Below are positions 19,201 through 27,515 of a DNA stretch of 64,000 bases, piece by piece. The stretch is from Nostoc sp. TCL26-01 (lineage in GTDB: Bacteria > Cyanobacteriota > Cyanobacteriia > Cyanobacteriales > Nostocaceae): the NCBI RefSeq assembly GCF_013393945.1, contig NZ_CP040297.1:6352809-6416808 (forward strand), given 5' to 3'. A program made the translations under genes and the position numbers. Under the pieces are notes generated by a model, which had not been told where the DNA came from, made no database searches, and was given only the letters and a program-made list of their open reading frames with translations. Numbering within the stretch: the first letter of the stretch is position 1; each line of letters opens with the position of its first letter.

Positions 19201-19804
19201 AAAATATTTTATCTTGGTTGATGAGCGATCGTAAATCATTATCTGATAGTAATTCTACTTTCTGTACCTCATGGGAAGTACGAAAACCATCAAAGAAGTG
19301 CAAAAATGATACTCGTGTTTCTAAAGTCGCAGCATGGGCAATTAAGGCAAAATCATGACTCTCTTGCACGGAAGCAGAGCATAATAAAGCAAAGCCAGTA
19401 CCACGAGCTGCCATCACATCACTATGATCACCAAAAATCGATAAGGCATGGGTAGCCAAAGAACGAGCCGCAACATGAACCACTGTGCTAGTCAATTCTC
19501 CCGCAATTTTATACAGATTGGGAATCATTAACAACAGTCCTTGAGATGCAGTAAAAGTAGTACTCAAAGCACCCGTTTGCAAGGCTCCATGCACTGCACC
19601 AGCTGCTCCCCCTTCACTCTGCATCTGTACTACGCTGGGAACCGTACCCCAAAGATTAGGGCGATTTTCTGCCGCCCAAGCATCAGCCCATTCACCCATT
19701 GCGGAAGAGGGAGTAATAGGATAGATCGCAATTACTTCATTTAATTTGTAAGCCACACGGGCAACAGCTTCATTGCCATCAATGGTAGCAAAACTTTTAC
19801 TCAT
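16232..19804 (-). CDS. nifJ: Pyruvate:ferredoxin (flavodoxin) oxidoreductase
   Basis: This enzyme oxidises pyruvate with CoA to acetyl-CoA and CO2 and reduces ferredoxin or flavodoxin; in cyanobacteria it supports dark, fermentative or nitrogen-fixing metabolism. The 1190-residue length matches single-chain PFOR. The N-terminal domain starts FATIDGNEAVARVAY and contains IYPITPSSAMGEWAD. Two 4Fe-4S motifs are in the ferredoxin-like domain: CVQCNKCVLVCPHS and CTGCAICVDICPAKN. The proximal cluster Cys pair is in GACAGCGETPY. The thiamine diphosphate site GGDGWAYDIDFGG is intact. The ATG at 19804 is clear. It stands alone with 850 bases of upstream repeats, so its regulation cannot be read. Confidence 0.96.
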   Translation of the reverse strand: MSKSFATIDGNEAVARVAYKLNEVIAIYPITPSSAMGEWADAWAAENRPNLWGTVPSVVQMQSEGGAAGAVHGALQTGALSTTFTASQGLLLMIPNLYKIAGELTSTVVHVAARSLATHALSIFGDHSDVMAARGTGFALLCSASVQESHDFALIAHAATLETRVSFLHFFDGFRTSHEVQKVELLSDNDLRSLINQDKIFSHRARALTPDRPLLRGTAQNPDVYFQAREGANPYYNSCPDVVQDIMDRFGERTGRYYQIYEYHGASDADRVIVIMGSGCDTVHETVDALNACGAKVGVLKVRLFRPFDVERFVQALPHSVKAIAVLDRTKEPGSAGEPLYLDVVTALYEAGENLPTVVGGRYGLSSKEFTPAMVKAVFDNLAQAKPKNHFTIGINDDVTHTSLDFDPNFSTEADSVVRAMFYGLGADGTVGANKNSIKIIGEGTDNYAQGYFVYDSKKSGSMTVSHLRFGTQPIRSTYLIDQANFIGCHHWGFLERIEVLQAATFGATILLNSPYSADTVWEYLPLKVRSQILDKQLKLYVINANQVARNSGMGGRINTIMQVCFFALAGVLPQQEAIAKIKQAIEKTYGKKGTEVVRMNLQAVDQTLENLHEVQVPIAEKGKWTDEDIFLSRSSPFSTKAPEFVQDVLGKIMVWQGDDLPVSTLPPDGTFPTGTAKWEKRNVAEEIPVWDTDVCVQCNKCVLVCPHSAIRAKIYQPSELLNAPLTFKSVDAKDKDFAQQKYTIQVAPEDCTGCAICVDICPAKNKSEPSRKAINMAQQLPLREQEQKNWDFFLSLPNPDRRKLKLNQIRQQQLQEPLFEFSGACAGCGETPYLKLLTQLFGDRSVVANATGCSSIYGGNLPTTPWTKNAQGRGPAWSNSLFEDNAEFGFGYRLSLDKQAEFAAELLQQFNTELGDNFVDAILNATQKTEADIWEQRERIALLKQKLAEILITERDTHRQSQIHNLKSLADYLVKKSVWIIGGDGWAYDIDFGGIDHVIASGRNVNILVMDTEVYSNTGGQSSKATPRAAVAKFAASGKPASKKDLGLMAMNYGNVYVASVAIGAKDDQTLKAFLEAEAYDGPSIIIAYSHCIAHGINMTTGMNHQKSLIESGRWLLYRYNPLLVQQGKNPLQLDMRSPTQSVEQSMYQENRFKMLTKSKPELAKQLLQQAQAEVEARWQMYQYLANNA

Positions 19805-20051
19805 TATTTTCTGCCTGTCTCAATTACTAGTAATTGTTGTGTCTGCTAATCTGCATCTAGAAACAGCCTGAAGAGAATTATTCAAAATAGCCAGAGCCAG
19901 GAAGTTTAAATGTAAGGATTCAGGAGTCAGAATACAAGAGTCAGAATAGTTCAAATTCTCATATTTGATGAGTAAGCTAATATTCCTAAACCCTGATTAA
20001 TTCTGACTTCTGATCCCATTTCACTTTAATCATGATACACATACATTATGT

Positions 20052-20080
20052 GGAGACGTTGCATTGCAACGTCTCTACTG
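20052..20080. repeat. 29-base palindrome of the gtagagacgttgca family
   Basis: Arms gtggagacgttgca and tgcaacgtctctac flank one base; a single G/T change breaks full symmetry. It lies in the region upstream of nifJ, away from any stop codon. Confidence 0.8.
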
Positions 20081-20461
20081 TTCACATTTAAAGGAAATTG
20101 GTATGACTCCTGGGTGCTGAATGCCTACGTTTAAATATTATATGTTTTCTTGATTCAGTTAAATTTAAATCATACTTAATTATCCGCGTTGTATTCATGG
20201 CTTGAAGCTATTGATTTCACCCTCTTACAATATTGCATATCCTATTATCTCATACTTAAATTATCTCCATGACTACATATTAGTAATGTACTCATAACTC
20301 AGAAATACCAATTAATCAGAGTTTTCAGCTATTTAATATTTGATCTAGGATATGGGGTCGGGATTGATATTCGTTCAAGTATTTATGGGAATCCGATTTG
20401 ATTACTGAAATAGTTTGCGTAGGTAGGCAATAGGCAATAGGTAAGAAGTTCCTCCACTGGT

Positions 20462-20582
20462 GCATCCCAGTTTTTATTTTTCAATAAGAGAATAAAAGTC
20501 ATTGCGAGCGAAGCGAAGCAATCGCAAAGTCTCTGGGATTGCTTCGCTTCGCTCGCAATGACATAGAAAAAAAGTGGGATGC
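20462..20582. repeat. Nested foldback element (26-base perfect inner arms)
   Basis: The inner arms at 20498-20523 and 20537-20562 are perfectly complementary over 26 bases (gtcattgcgagcgaagcgaa and on), with a 13-base loop. Outer arms gcatccca (20462-20469) and tgggatgc (20575-20582), each next to an A/T run, enclose them. Direct copies of ttcctccactggt flank both sides (about 20449 and 20588), which looks like a target duplication or a larger repeat unit. It encodes nothing. Confidence 0.8.
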
Positions 20583-20652
20583 TCCCTTCCTCCACTGGTA
20601 CTGATTTTTTTCAATAATCAAATACTAGTCCTATAGTAGGTATCTTACTTAA

Positions 20653-22272
20653 CTAAGAATTACTATATCTCATCTGCTTAATCGGAATCTCAATGATAAA
20701 TTCTGCCCCCTTTCCAGGTTCAGAAATACAATTTATTTTGCCATGATGCTTATCAACAATAATTTGATAACTAATAGATAATCCTAACCCAGTACCTTTA
20801 CCCACAGGTTTGGTAGTAAAGAATGGGTCAAATAACTTACTTTTAGCTTGCTCTACTATGCCCAGAGCATTATCTTTGATACTGATAATTACAGACTCTT
20901 TATTTTTGACTTCAGTATGAATAATAATACAACTATCTGCTGGTTGAACTGCTGTTTTACATGACTCTATTTGTCGTTGATGTAAAGCATCAATAGCATT
21001 GGTCAGGATATTCATAAATACCTGATTTAATCCTCCTGCATAGCATTCAACCAGAGGTAAATTCCCATATTCTTTGATAATAGTAATGTCCTGTTCTGCT
21101 TTCTCTCCTTTAAGTTGATTCTGCAAAATTAACAATGTACTATTAATTCCTTCATGAATATCAACAGGTTTCATTTCTGCTTCATCCAGCCGAGAAAAGT
21201 TACGCAATGTCAGGACAATTTCACAGATACGTTCAGCACCAACATTCATTGATGATAAAATTTTCGATAGATCATCAGTCATAAACTCTAAATCTATCTG
21301 CTTTATCAAAAGATTGATTTTTTCATTATGATTTGGATATTCTTGTTGATATAGTTTAATTAGACTGAGTAATTGTTGAGTATATTCTCTCAGGTAAGTT
21401 AAATTGGCATAAATAAAATTAACAGGATTATTGATTTCATGAGCAACACCAGCAACTAGTTGACCTAGTGAAGACATCTTTTCAGTTTGAATCAGTTGTA
21501 TTTGAGTATGCTGTAGTTCTTGCAATGTCTGTTGTAGTTGAATATTTTTCTGTTTTAATTTCTTAGTTCTCGCTACCACTTGCCTTTCTAACATATAATT
21601 AGTTTCTTCTAAAGCGGCTTGAGCAATTTTTTTATCTTTTAAGTATTCCTGCAATAAATGTAATACTAAAAGCCACGCTGGAATCAGCATTGCTAAACCC
21701 ATAATGGATTGAAAGATTGCCCAAAACATTTTTTGGCGATATTCAGAAATTTTATGCTGTGTCTCAAGAAATATATTGTGTTTCCTTTGTAAGACCCCAT
21801 CGGCATAAATCTTTTTCTGAATGGCATATTCACGACTGAATAAGACTGATTGTGCTGCTTCTCGTTGATTTTTTTTTACTAAATCAAAGGATTTATATTC
21901 CATTGCTACTAATTTCTGGTTAGCAATATCGATTTTTTTCGCATCCTCATTTTCATAATTTTGAGGAGCCAATTGCATAGATTTTTTAATAACCATGTCG
22001 AGTTGAGGTTCAAATTGACGATACCGTTTTTCCCATTTGATATCGCCTGTAGAAGCATTCATGAATGCAGACATGGTTAATACTTCATCAAGATAGATGA
22101 TTTCATCACTAAGTTTTTGTAATTCAAATTCATTTTTATTAATTTTATTAAAGTTATCATATGCTTGCCAATTAAGGTAAACTTGAGGAATAAATAATAG
22201 TAATGTTAGTAATACAGTAGTGGTGACTAGCTGCGAAGGAAGCGACTTAATTTTGTAAAGTTTTTGATACAT
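20653..22272 (-). CDS. Membrane sensor histidine kinase
   Basis: This is a two-helix transmembrane sensor kinase. The first membrane segment is at about residues 15-33 (LVTTTVLLTLLLFIPQVYL) and the second at about 185-205. Between them is a predicted periplasmic four-helix-type sensor of about 150 residues. A coiled coil (ARTKKLKQKNIQLQQTLQEL) joins to the kinase core. The phospho-acceptor His is in GVAHEINNPVNF, followed by the N box ILTNAIDALHQR, and ATP motifs IKDNALGI and GKGTGLGLSISY. The length is 539 residues from the ATG at 22272; an ATG seven codons upstream (22293) is also possible. No response regulator is adjacent. Confidence 0.9.
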   Translation of the reverse strand: MYQKLYKIKSLPSQLVTTTVLLTLLLFIPQVYLNWQAYDNFNKINKNEFELQKLSDEIIYLDEVLTMSAFMNASTGDIKWEKRYRQFEPQLDMVIKKSMQLAPQNYENEDAKKIDIANQKLVAMEYKSFDLVKKNQREAAQSVLFSREYAIQKKIYADGVLQRKHNIFLETQHKISEYRQKMFWAIFQSIMGLAMLIPAWLLVLHLLQEYLKDKKIAQAALEETNYMLERQVVARTKKLKQKNIQLQQTLQELQHTQIQLIQTEKMSSLGQLVAGVAHEINNPVNFIYANLTYLREYTQQLLSLIKLYQQEYPNHNEKINLLIKQIDLEFMTDDLSKILSSMNVGAERICEIVLTLRNFSRLDEAEMKPVDIHEGINSTLLILQNQLKGEKAEQDITIIKEYGNLPLVECYAGGLNQVFMNILTNAIDALHQRQIESCKTAVQPADSCIIIHTEVKNKESVIISIKDNALGIVEQAKSKLFDPFFTTKPVGKGTGLGLSISYQIIVDKHHGKINCISEPGKGAEFIIEIPIKQMRYSNS

Positions 22273-22293
22273 TGTTAGGAAATTTGCAAACAT

Positions 22294-22858
22294 CCTTGGA
22301 AATTTAAGATGATTAAAAATCTGAGGGAAATTTATCTATATATATATCTATCTATATAAATGATTTTTGTCTAGTTTTTTTGATAAAAATAAAAATATTT
22401 TTATCAAAAATGTCATTAAAAGTAATTACTGTAAAGCATCAGTAATTACACTGCGAAATATTTGAGAAATTTTGAGAATGTGTGAAAATTTCTTAATTAT
22501 CTAGTAAATACTTTATATCACCTTCAATTCCCGCGACTGTTTATCAGTGTTGAAGATGTCAGATTAAGCAAAACATTAACCCAACATAGAATCTGAATGC
22601 AGCATTTTAGCCTAGACACACCACTATATATACTTAGATTTTTTCCATAACCAAATTGGATTCTTATATAAGTTTTTCAGATAGTTTGGTACTTGAATTT
22701 AAGATAGTCACGTAAATGATTACTAGATGTTAATACAAATGTTGCTATTTTTTAACCTTTTTTTATATTGGCAAGGCTAGATTGCGATCGCTAAGTTTTA
22801 CAGCATCTCTGTAAGCTTAACAGCAGCAATTGTAGTTAGTTTCAATCAATAGTAACAA
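22294..22858. promoter_or_regulatory. AT-rich divergent intergenic region with a 14-base-arm hairpin
   Basis: These 565 bases separate the divergent histidine kinase and nucA. A tatatatatatctatctatata run lies at about 22336-22357. A perfect inverted repeat of 14 bases (ttttgataaaaata, 22378-22391) with a 4-base loop and its complement at 22396-22409 sits about 105 bases before the kinase start. It could be an operator or a hairpin in the kinase leader. No small gene was found. Confidence 0.5.
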
Positions 22859-23704
22859 ATGAAGAAGTCTAAGTTTTTCAGGACTATTCTACTTATTGCC
22901 GTACCAGCAATATTTTTCACTCTGTTTAATTATCTAGAAAAGCCTCTAACTGCTCAAACCTCAAGTGTTCATTTAACGATGGGCAATCCTAGTGGGGCTA
23001 ACACTAGTTACAGTAATCTTTTATTAAGCAAACCTCAATATGCAGTTTCTTACAATTGCTATAGAGGGACACCAAATTGGGTAAGTTGGCAGTTAAATAC
23101 CTCATGGTTAGGAAGCGCACCTCGCCAAGATGATTTTCGTGCAGATACTACATTACCTTCAGGTTGCTATCGAGTCACTTCTTCTGATTATACAGGCAGT
23201 GGATTTGACCGAGGACACATGAGTCCATCGGCAGATAGAACAAATACAATTGCCAATAACTCTGCCACTTTTTTGATGACAAATATGATCCCCCAAGCAC
23301 CTGATAATAATCAGGGAGTATGGGCAAATTTAGAAAGTTATTGTCGAGATTTAGTGGTCAATCAAGGTAAAGAACTCTATATTATTTCCGGTTCCTATGG
23401 CACTGGTGGAACCGGGTCGAATGGAACAAGAACCACAATTGCGAATGGTAACGTTACAGTTCCAGCTAGAACTTGGAAGGTGATTGTAGTTTTAAATGCT
23501 GTAAATTCTGGTGCTAGCAGCGTAACTACTAGTACAAGAGTAATTGCTGTCAACATACCTAATACCCAAGGTGTGAGATATGCAAATTGGAGAGACTACA
23601 GAGTTAGTGTTGACTCTATTGAAGTAAACACTGGTTACAATTTGCTTTCTAATGTCTTTGCATCTGTTCAAAGTACAATTGAAGCTAGAGTTGACAGTTT
23701 GTAA
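22859..23704 (+). CDS. nucA: Secreted DNA/RNA non-specific endonuclease (NucA family)
   Basis: This exported nuclease degrades single- and double-stranded DNA and RNA. An N-terminal signal segment (residues 1-33, ending LTAQT) precedes the beta-beta-alpha-metal domain. The catalytic motif is DRGHMSPSADRT at 117-128 with His120 as general base. Asn151 in PDNNQGVWANLE is the metal ligand and Glu159 follows at the expected spacing. The length of 281 is close to the well-studied Anabaena NucA (about 274). The protein inhibitor gene nuiA lies next to it on the opposite strand, tail to tail. A long AT-rich region precedes the ATG and no clear ribosome site is seen. Confidence 0.95.
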   Translation: MKKSKFFRTILLIAVPAIFFTLFNYLEKPLTAQTSSVHLTMGNPSGANTSYSNLLLSKPQYAVSYNCYRGTPNWVSWQLNTSWLGSAPRQDDFRADTTLPSGCYRVTSSDYTGSGFDRGHMSPSADRTNTIANNSATFLMTNMIPQAPDNNQGVWANLESYCRDLVVNQGKELYIISGSYGTGGTGSNGTRTTIANGNVTVPARTWKVIVVLNAVNSGASSVTTSTRVIAVNIPNTQGVRYANWRDYRVSVDSIEVNTGYNLLSNVFASVQSTIEARVDSL

Positions 23705-23730
23705 GGATAGTTAGCTCACTTAAAACTTAA

Positions 23731-23757
23731 AGCCTGTCTGTAAATGATAGACAGGCT
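23731..23757. terminator. Hairpin between convergent nucA and nuiA
   Basis: A 9-base perfect stem, agcctgtct / agacaggct, with a 9-base loop lies in the 66 bases between the two stop codons. It can act for both strands. The T run is weak, so a transcription-end role is inference. Confidence 0.65.
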
Positions 23758-23770
23758 AATGATTGATTAA

Positions 23771-24172
23771 TTACGTTTCTACAACTTTTGTGGAAACTCC
23801 AGCTAAATCTCCAGATGGAGTTTTCCCTAAAATATAGACATCAATATTTATCATACCTATGCGATAAACACGAATGTCCATCAGATTATCTTTTAATGTT
23901 TTGACAAGTGACTGAAACTTCTGCACATTTTGTTTTTGTATTTCATCGTGCCATTCTTTTTCTACAGCACAGTTACGAAACAAATAATCTAGTTCTACTT
24001 CTTCAACTGATTTGTCTTGGGGATGTCCGGTTAACTGGAGAAGTTTTTGATTTGTCAAAGGTTCTTGAGCTTGCTTAGACCACAAAAACACTGCAAAAGG
24101 ATATTCTGATTCACTCATCATTAACAAACCATTGGCGGCTTGTTTAAGTTTTTCTGTAATCTCATTAGTCAT
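23771..24172 (-). CDS. nuiA: Nuclease inhibitor NuiA
   Basis: This cytosolic protein binds and blocks NucA, protecting the cell before or during export. The 133 residues match NuiA along the whole length: the N-terminal LKQAANGLLMMSESEYPF, the middle LTGHPQDKSVEEVELD, and the C-terminal DVYILGKTPSGDLAGVSTKV. The last residue is Thr, which in the NucA-NuiA complex reaches the catalytic metal, so the key end is intact. It lies 15 bases after the secreted protein gene 24188-25300 on the same strand, so the two are probably cotranscribed, and it is convergent with nucA rather than in its operon. Confidence 0.93.
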   Translation of the reverse strand: MTNEITEKLKQAANGLLMMSESEYPFAVFLWSKQAQEPLTNQKLLQLTGHPQDKSVEEVELDYLFRNCAVEKEWHDEIQKQNVQKFQSLVKTLKDNLMDIRVYRIGMINIDVYILGKTPSGDLAGVSTKVVET

Positions 24173-24187
24173 AGAGTTTATTGATGG

Positions 24188-25300
24188 TTATGAGCATTGG
24201 TTTTTGAGCTTGCCAATCAGAGAATTAAGGTTAATCTGAGTAGGCCAACCTTGAGGAAGATTTGCAGAATTATATCCTTTGTCTTTCAAGCCTTGAATAA
24301 ATTGGTTGCGGATGTATGTAGTATCAAAAGTCCCTAGCCCATCAAAATAAACATCAGTTAGGTGAGCGGGGTCTAAAGCCATTTCACCTTTATATACTGC
24401 ACCATCATTAGAATCATCCCAACCCCAAGGAGCATTAGCAGAATTTGTACTGCAAGTAGGTGTACCAGCACCACAACCACCACTAGAATCTCCCTTAAAA
24501 GTCCCCCAACTAGCGAAAGTCAAAGCAGAAGAACTTGATAAAGAGGCTTCATTTAATTGATGTTGCCACATTCCATTAGTAGCAAACACATCAACCAATT
24601 GATACTGCACATATCGATCATTCCCTGAAGCAGGAAGTTCTGCTGTAGTTTCAGAAGGATAATAAATAATCCCATCTTCATTGCTAGCACCTTGAAAATT
24701 TCCTGCATAAGGCCAAGCTTTTAGTCCATGACCTTTAGCTTCTTGTGTCGTTAACGGGTGCAGTGAACCACCATAATTGTTCATCGTCAGTGTGCCATCA
24801 ATACTTTCTGCACCATTTCGTAAAGGACTACTAGTGGGAGTGTAAGAGTAAAAATCTCGATGAAATGCAGTAACAATACCTTCTAATTTACCAAAAGCTG
24901 AACCATCCTTACGGACAATTGCTAGTAAACCCTCTAAATCATTTTCGTGTTCTTGATCAAAAGGAATATCAGTCCAGTCTTGAGGATGGAAAAAGGAATA
25001 TGTCACAAACCAATGAGTACAAGTTTCCGCTACAGAATAGTAAGCATGAGCAACAAGGGGAAATTGTCCAAGGTTATCCCAGTTATTTGTACCTCGCCAA
25101 TCGTTATCGTAATCAAATCGCGTAACGTAGTCTCCACTATACTTAGTGCTATCTGTGTCTTGATAGTGAATAGGAGCATGATACAAGGCTAAAGCCACAT
25201 CAGTGACAGATTGAGCAATTACTTTTGTATCTGTCAAAATGCCAACTACTATTGCTACAAGCAATCCAAGAGCTACAAGAAAAAATTTTCTAAAACTCAT
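24188..25300 (-). CDS. Secreted protein of unknown function, cotranscribed with nuiA
   Basis: The 370-residue protein has a signal peptide (residues 1-29, hydrophobic core FFLVALGLLVAIVVGI, cut near KVIAQS). The mature part is rich in aromatic residues. It has FDYDNDWRGTNNWDN, then HWFVTYSFFHPQDW, then DQEHENDLEGLLAIV, and ends in a Cys-containing tail. The HENDLEG segment recalls the HDWE-type metal site of NPP1/necrosis-inducing-like proteins, and the early strand layout is compatible, but this is only a resemblance. Six or more Cys residues (for example GCGAGTPTC) suggest disulfides outside the cytosol. It precedes nuiA by 15 bases, so it may be coregulated with the inhibitor. The family is not recognised with certainty. 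Confidence 0.7.
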   Translation of the reverse strand: MSFRKFFLVALGLLVAIVVGILTDTKVIAQSVTDVALALYHAPIHYQDTDSTKYSGDYVTRFDYDNDWRGTNNWDNLGQFPLVAHAYYSVAETCTHWFVTYSFFHPQDWTDIPFDQEHENDLEGLLAIVRKDGSAFGKLEGIVTAFHRDFYSYTPTSSPLRNGAESIDGTLTMNNYGGSLHPLTTQEAKGHGLKAWPYAGNFQGASNEDGIIYYPSETTAELPASGNDRYVQYQLVDVFATNGMWQHQLNEASLSSSSALTFASWGTFKGDSSGGCGAGTPTCSTNSANAPWGWDDSNDGAVYKGEMALDPAHLTDVYFDGLGTFDTTYIRNQFIQGLKDKGYNSANLPQGWPTQINLNSLIGKLKNQCS

Positions 25301-25498
25301 TTAGTCTCACCTCAACTCACAAACAAGGTTCAGCATAAAAGCCAATATTTAAGAATTGGTAATGACTCAGGTTATTCAAGTGCTTATTTAACTGTCTCGC
25401 GATCATCTAGCGATCGCTCAGAAAGACTATTGACTTTCTGACAAAATATGCGAAGCTAATATTTAGATAAGCTAATTATTAGAAAGTGCATCAAACTC

Positions 25499-26353
25499 GT
25501 GACTAAACTTACGGGAGATATAGATTTGTCAAAATCACTGGCTAGTAAACCTCAAGCAGTGATTTTAGAAACCCAAGGACTGACACGCTACTTCGGTAAA
25601 GCAGTTGCTGTCAATAATTTGAGTATTACAGTAGAACAAGGCGAGGTATTTGGCTTACTCGGCCCCAATGGCGCAGGTAAAAGCACAGCCATCAAGATGT
25701 TGACTACCCTATTGCCTCTAAGTGCAGGTAGAGCCACCATTGCTGGCTATGATGTCACGCATCAAGCTGCGGCTGTCAGACGGCTATTTGGCTATGTACC
25801 CCAAGCTCTTTCTGCTGATGGTAGCCTCACAGGCTACGAAAACTTGCTCATATTTGCCAAGCTATACGATATACCCGTAAAACATCGGCAAAGGCGGATT
25901 CGGGAAGTTTTAGATTTTATGGGTTTGCAAACAGCAGCCCATCGTTTAGTTAGTCAATACTCTGGTGGCATGATTCGCAAGCTAGAAATTGCTCAATCCA
26001 TCATGCACCAACCCAAGATTTTGTTCCTCGATGAACCGACTGTAGGACTAGATCCCATTGCTCGGACTCAAGTATGGCAACTTGTACAACAGTTGCGTCA
26101 AGATTACGGTACAACCATATTTTTAACTACTCACTTTTTAGAAGAAGCCGACAATCTGTGTCATCGAGTGACAATTATGCAGCAAGGCCAAGTGGTGATA
26201 ACAGGTACGCCCAGTGATTTAAAAGCTGCTTTAGATCAGCCAAATGCCACCTTAGATGATGTCTTTATTCATTACACAGGCGATCAATTAACATCAGGAG
26301 TTAACTATCGTGATACAGCCAGAACCAGACGTACAGCTCAACGGTTGGGTTAA
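25499..26353 (+). CDS. ABC-2 type exporter ATP-binding protein
   Basis: This is the ATPase subunit of an efflux or export ABC transporter of the DrrA/daunorubicin-resistance type. The Walker A motif GPNGAGKST is at about residue 57, the signature is YSGGMIRKLEIAQ, Walker B is ILFLDEPTVGLDP, and the switch His is in LTTHFLEEADNL. The length is 284, slightly shorter at the C-terminus than typical DrrA proteins. It starts with GTG at 25499 with no obvious ribosome site; the first 20 residues are not conserved in type, so a later start cannot be excluded. It overlaps the permease gene by 44 bases, so the two are translationally coupled. The substrate is unknown. Confidence 0.92.
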   Translation: MTKLTGDIDLSKSLASKPQAVILETQGLTRYFGKAVAVNNLSITVEQGEVFGLLGPNGAGKSTAIKMLTTLLPLSAGRATIAGYDVTHQAAAVRRLFGYVPQALSADGSLTGYENLLIFAKLYDIPVKHRQRRIREVLDFMGLQTAAHRLVSQYSGGMIRKLEIAQSIMHQPKILFLDEPTVGLDPIARTQVWQLVQQLRQDYGTTIFLTTHFLEEADNLCHRVTIMQQGQVVITGTPSDLKAALDQPNATLDDVFIHYTGDQLTSGVNYRDTARTRRTAQRLG

Positions 26354-27164
26354 GGGCAAACCGCATCATCGCGCTCATGTAATTTCGACAATTACCCAGA
26401 TATTCACTAAAACCCTGGTGATTGCAGAGATGGAGGTGCGTAAACTCCGGCATGATCCTACTGATTTGGTTGTTCGAGCCGTACAACCATCACTATGGCT
26501 GTTAATTTTCGGGCAAGTTTTCTCGCGGATTCGTGCCATCCCCACAGGTGAGTTACCTTATTTAGACTTCATGAGTGCGGGTATTCTGGCTCAGAGTGTG
26601 TTGTTTGTCGCTATTTTTACAGGCGGAATGACGCTGATTTGGGAGCGAGACTTAGGAGTTGTGCATAAATTCTTGGCTAGTCCTACACATAGAGTATCTA
26701 TTGTGTTAGGAAAGTCTTTAGCCTGTGGAGTCAGATGTTTATCACAGGTATTAGTTATTTACGTATTAGCACTGATATTAGGTGTCAAACTCAATCTCCA
26801 TCCCTTAGCTTTTCTGCAAGTGCTATTCATCGTCATCTTGGGAGCTGGTTGTTTCTGCACATTTTCTTTAATCATTGGCTGTTTAGTGAAAACCAGAGAA
26901 CGGATGACAGGAATCGGACAGTTGTTGACCATGCCGTTGTTTTTTGCCAGTAATGCTATCTATCCCATTTCCATCATGCCCAATTGGCTCAAGTTCCTGT
27001 CTCATATCAATCCCTTGACTTATGAAGTAGACGCATTACGTGGCGCGATGTTAGCCAATGGCACTAGCATCTATGGTTTTGGTTGGGACTGTACAATTCT
27101 CTTGTTAACACTAACAGGTTTAACCTTAATCTGCGGACGACTTTATCCACGGGTGGCAATGTAA
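26310..27164 (+). CDS. ABC-2 type exporter permease
   Basis: This membrane partner of the preceding ATPase has 284 residues and six hydrophobic segments. The ABC-2 hallmark region is MTLIWERDLGVVHKFLASPTHR, followed by LGKSLACGVRCLSQV, and the late LSHINPLTYEVDALRGAML. An aggag ribosome site at 26296-26300 lies inside the ATPase gene and is 9 bases from the GTG at 26310, which decides the start. The pair resembles multidrug, antibiotic or lipid exporters; the cargo cannot be told. No regulator or biosynthesis gene is adjacent. Confidence 0.92.
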   Translation: MIQPEPDVQLNGWVKGKPHHRAHVISTITQIFTKTLVIAEMEVRKLRHDPTDLVVRAVQPSLWLLIFGQVFSRIRAIPTGELPYLDFMSAGILAQSVLFVAIFTGGMTLIWERDLGVVHKFLASPTHRVSIVLGKSLACGVRCLSQVLVIYVLALILGVKLNLHPLAFLQVLFIVILGAGCFCTFSLIIGCLVKTRERMTGIGQLLTMPLFFASNAIYPISIMPNWLKFLSHINPLTYEVDALRGAMLANGTSIYGFGWDCTILLLTLTGLTLICGRLYPRVAM

Positions 27165-27309
27165 TCCAAGGCAGGGGAGGTAGGGGAAGCAGGGGGGGAA
27201 ATTTTATAACTTGCTAAATCATCTCTCGATTCAGCAACGCCCAAAATTAGTTTTATAAAAAGGTCAATTGCCTACATTAAAGAACAATACGGTTCAGTTA
27301 AGGATAAAA

Positions 27310-27449
27310 GTAGGTTGGGTTGTAGCAAGATCCCGTTCGCGGTAGCGTCTCCGACAGGAGAAGGGTACGAAGTGAAACCCAACAAATCCGCGAAAATGTT
27401 GGGTTACTCTCCGAGAAGGCTTACGCCTACGTTCCTCAACCCAACCTAC
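27310..27449. repeat. 140-base element with 13-base perfect terminal inverted repeats
   Basis: Ends gtaggttgggttg (27310-27322) and caacccaacctac (27437-27449) are exact complements. Inside are smaller palindromes, including gggtttcac- and gttgggtta-type segments. It is a non-coding, MITE-like or REP-like cyanobacterial repeat in the gap between the ABC exporter and the MFS gene. Nothing else is seen in 27165-27515. Confidence 0.75.
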
Positions 27450-27515
27450 ACAATTTAAGGTTTTTAACGCTAACTAAACCGTATTGCATTAAAAAAGGAT
27501 GAGCTTTCAAGAACA

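Larger units (their letters stand above)
19805..20652. other. Long gene-free stretch holding repeats
   Basis: No credible gene is present in these 848 bases. They hold a gtagagacgttgca-family palindrome (20052-20080), a nested foldback element (20462-20582), short runs of caggagtcagaata, and AT-rich unique DNA. The frame at 20383-20595 is an artefact of the foldback. The nifJ promoter should lie at the low-coordinate end. Confidence 0.6.

Noticed and set aside
20383..20595. 70-codon minus-strand frame
   Set aside because: It is a read-through of the foldback element (SEAKQSQRLCDCFASLAMT-type translation common to such repeats).
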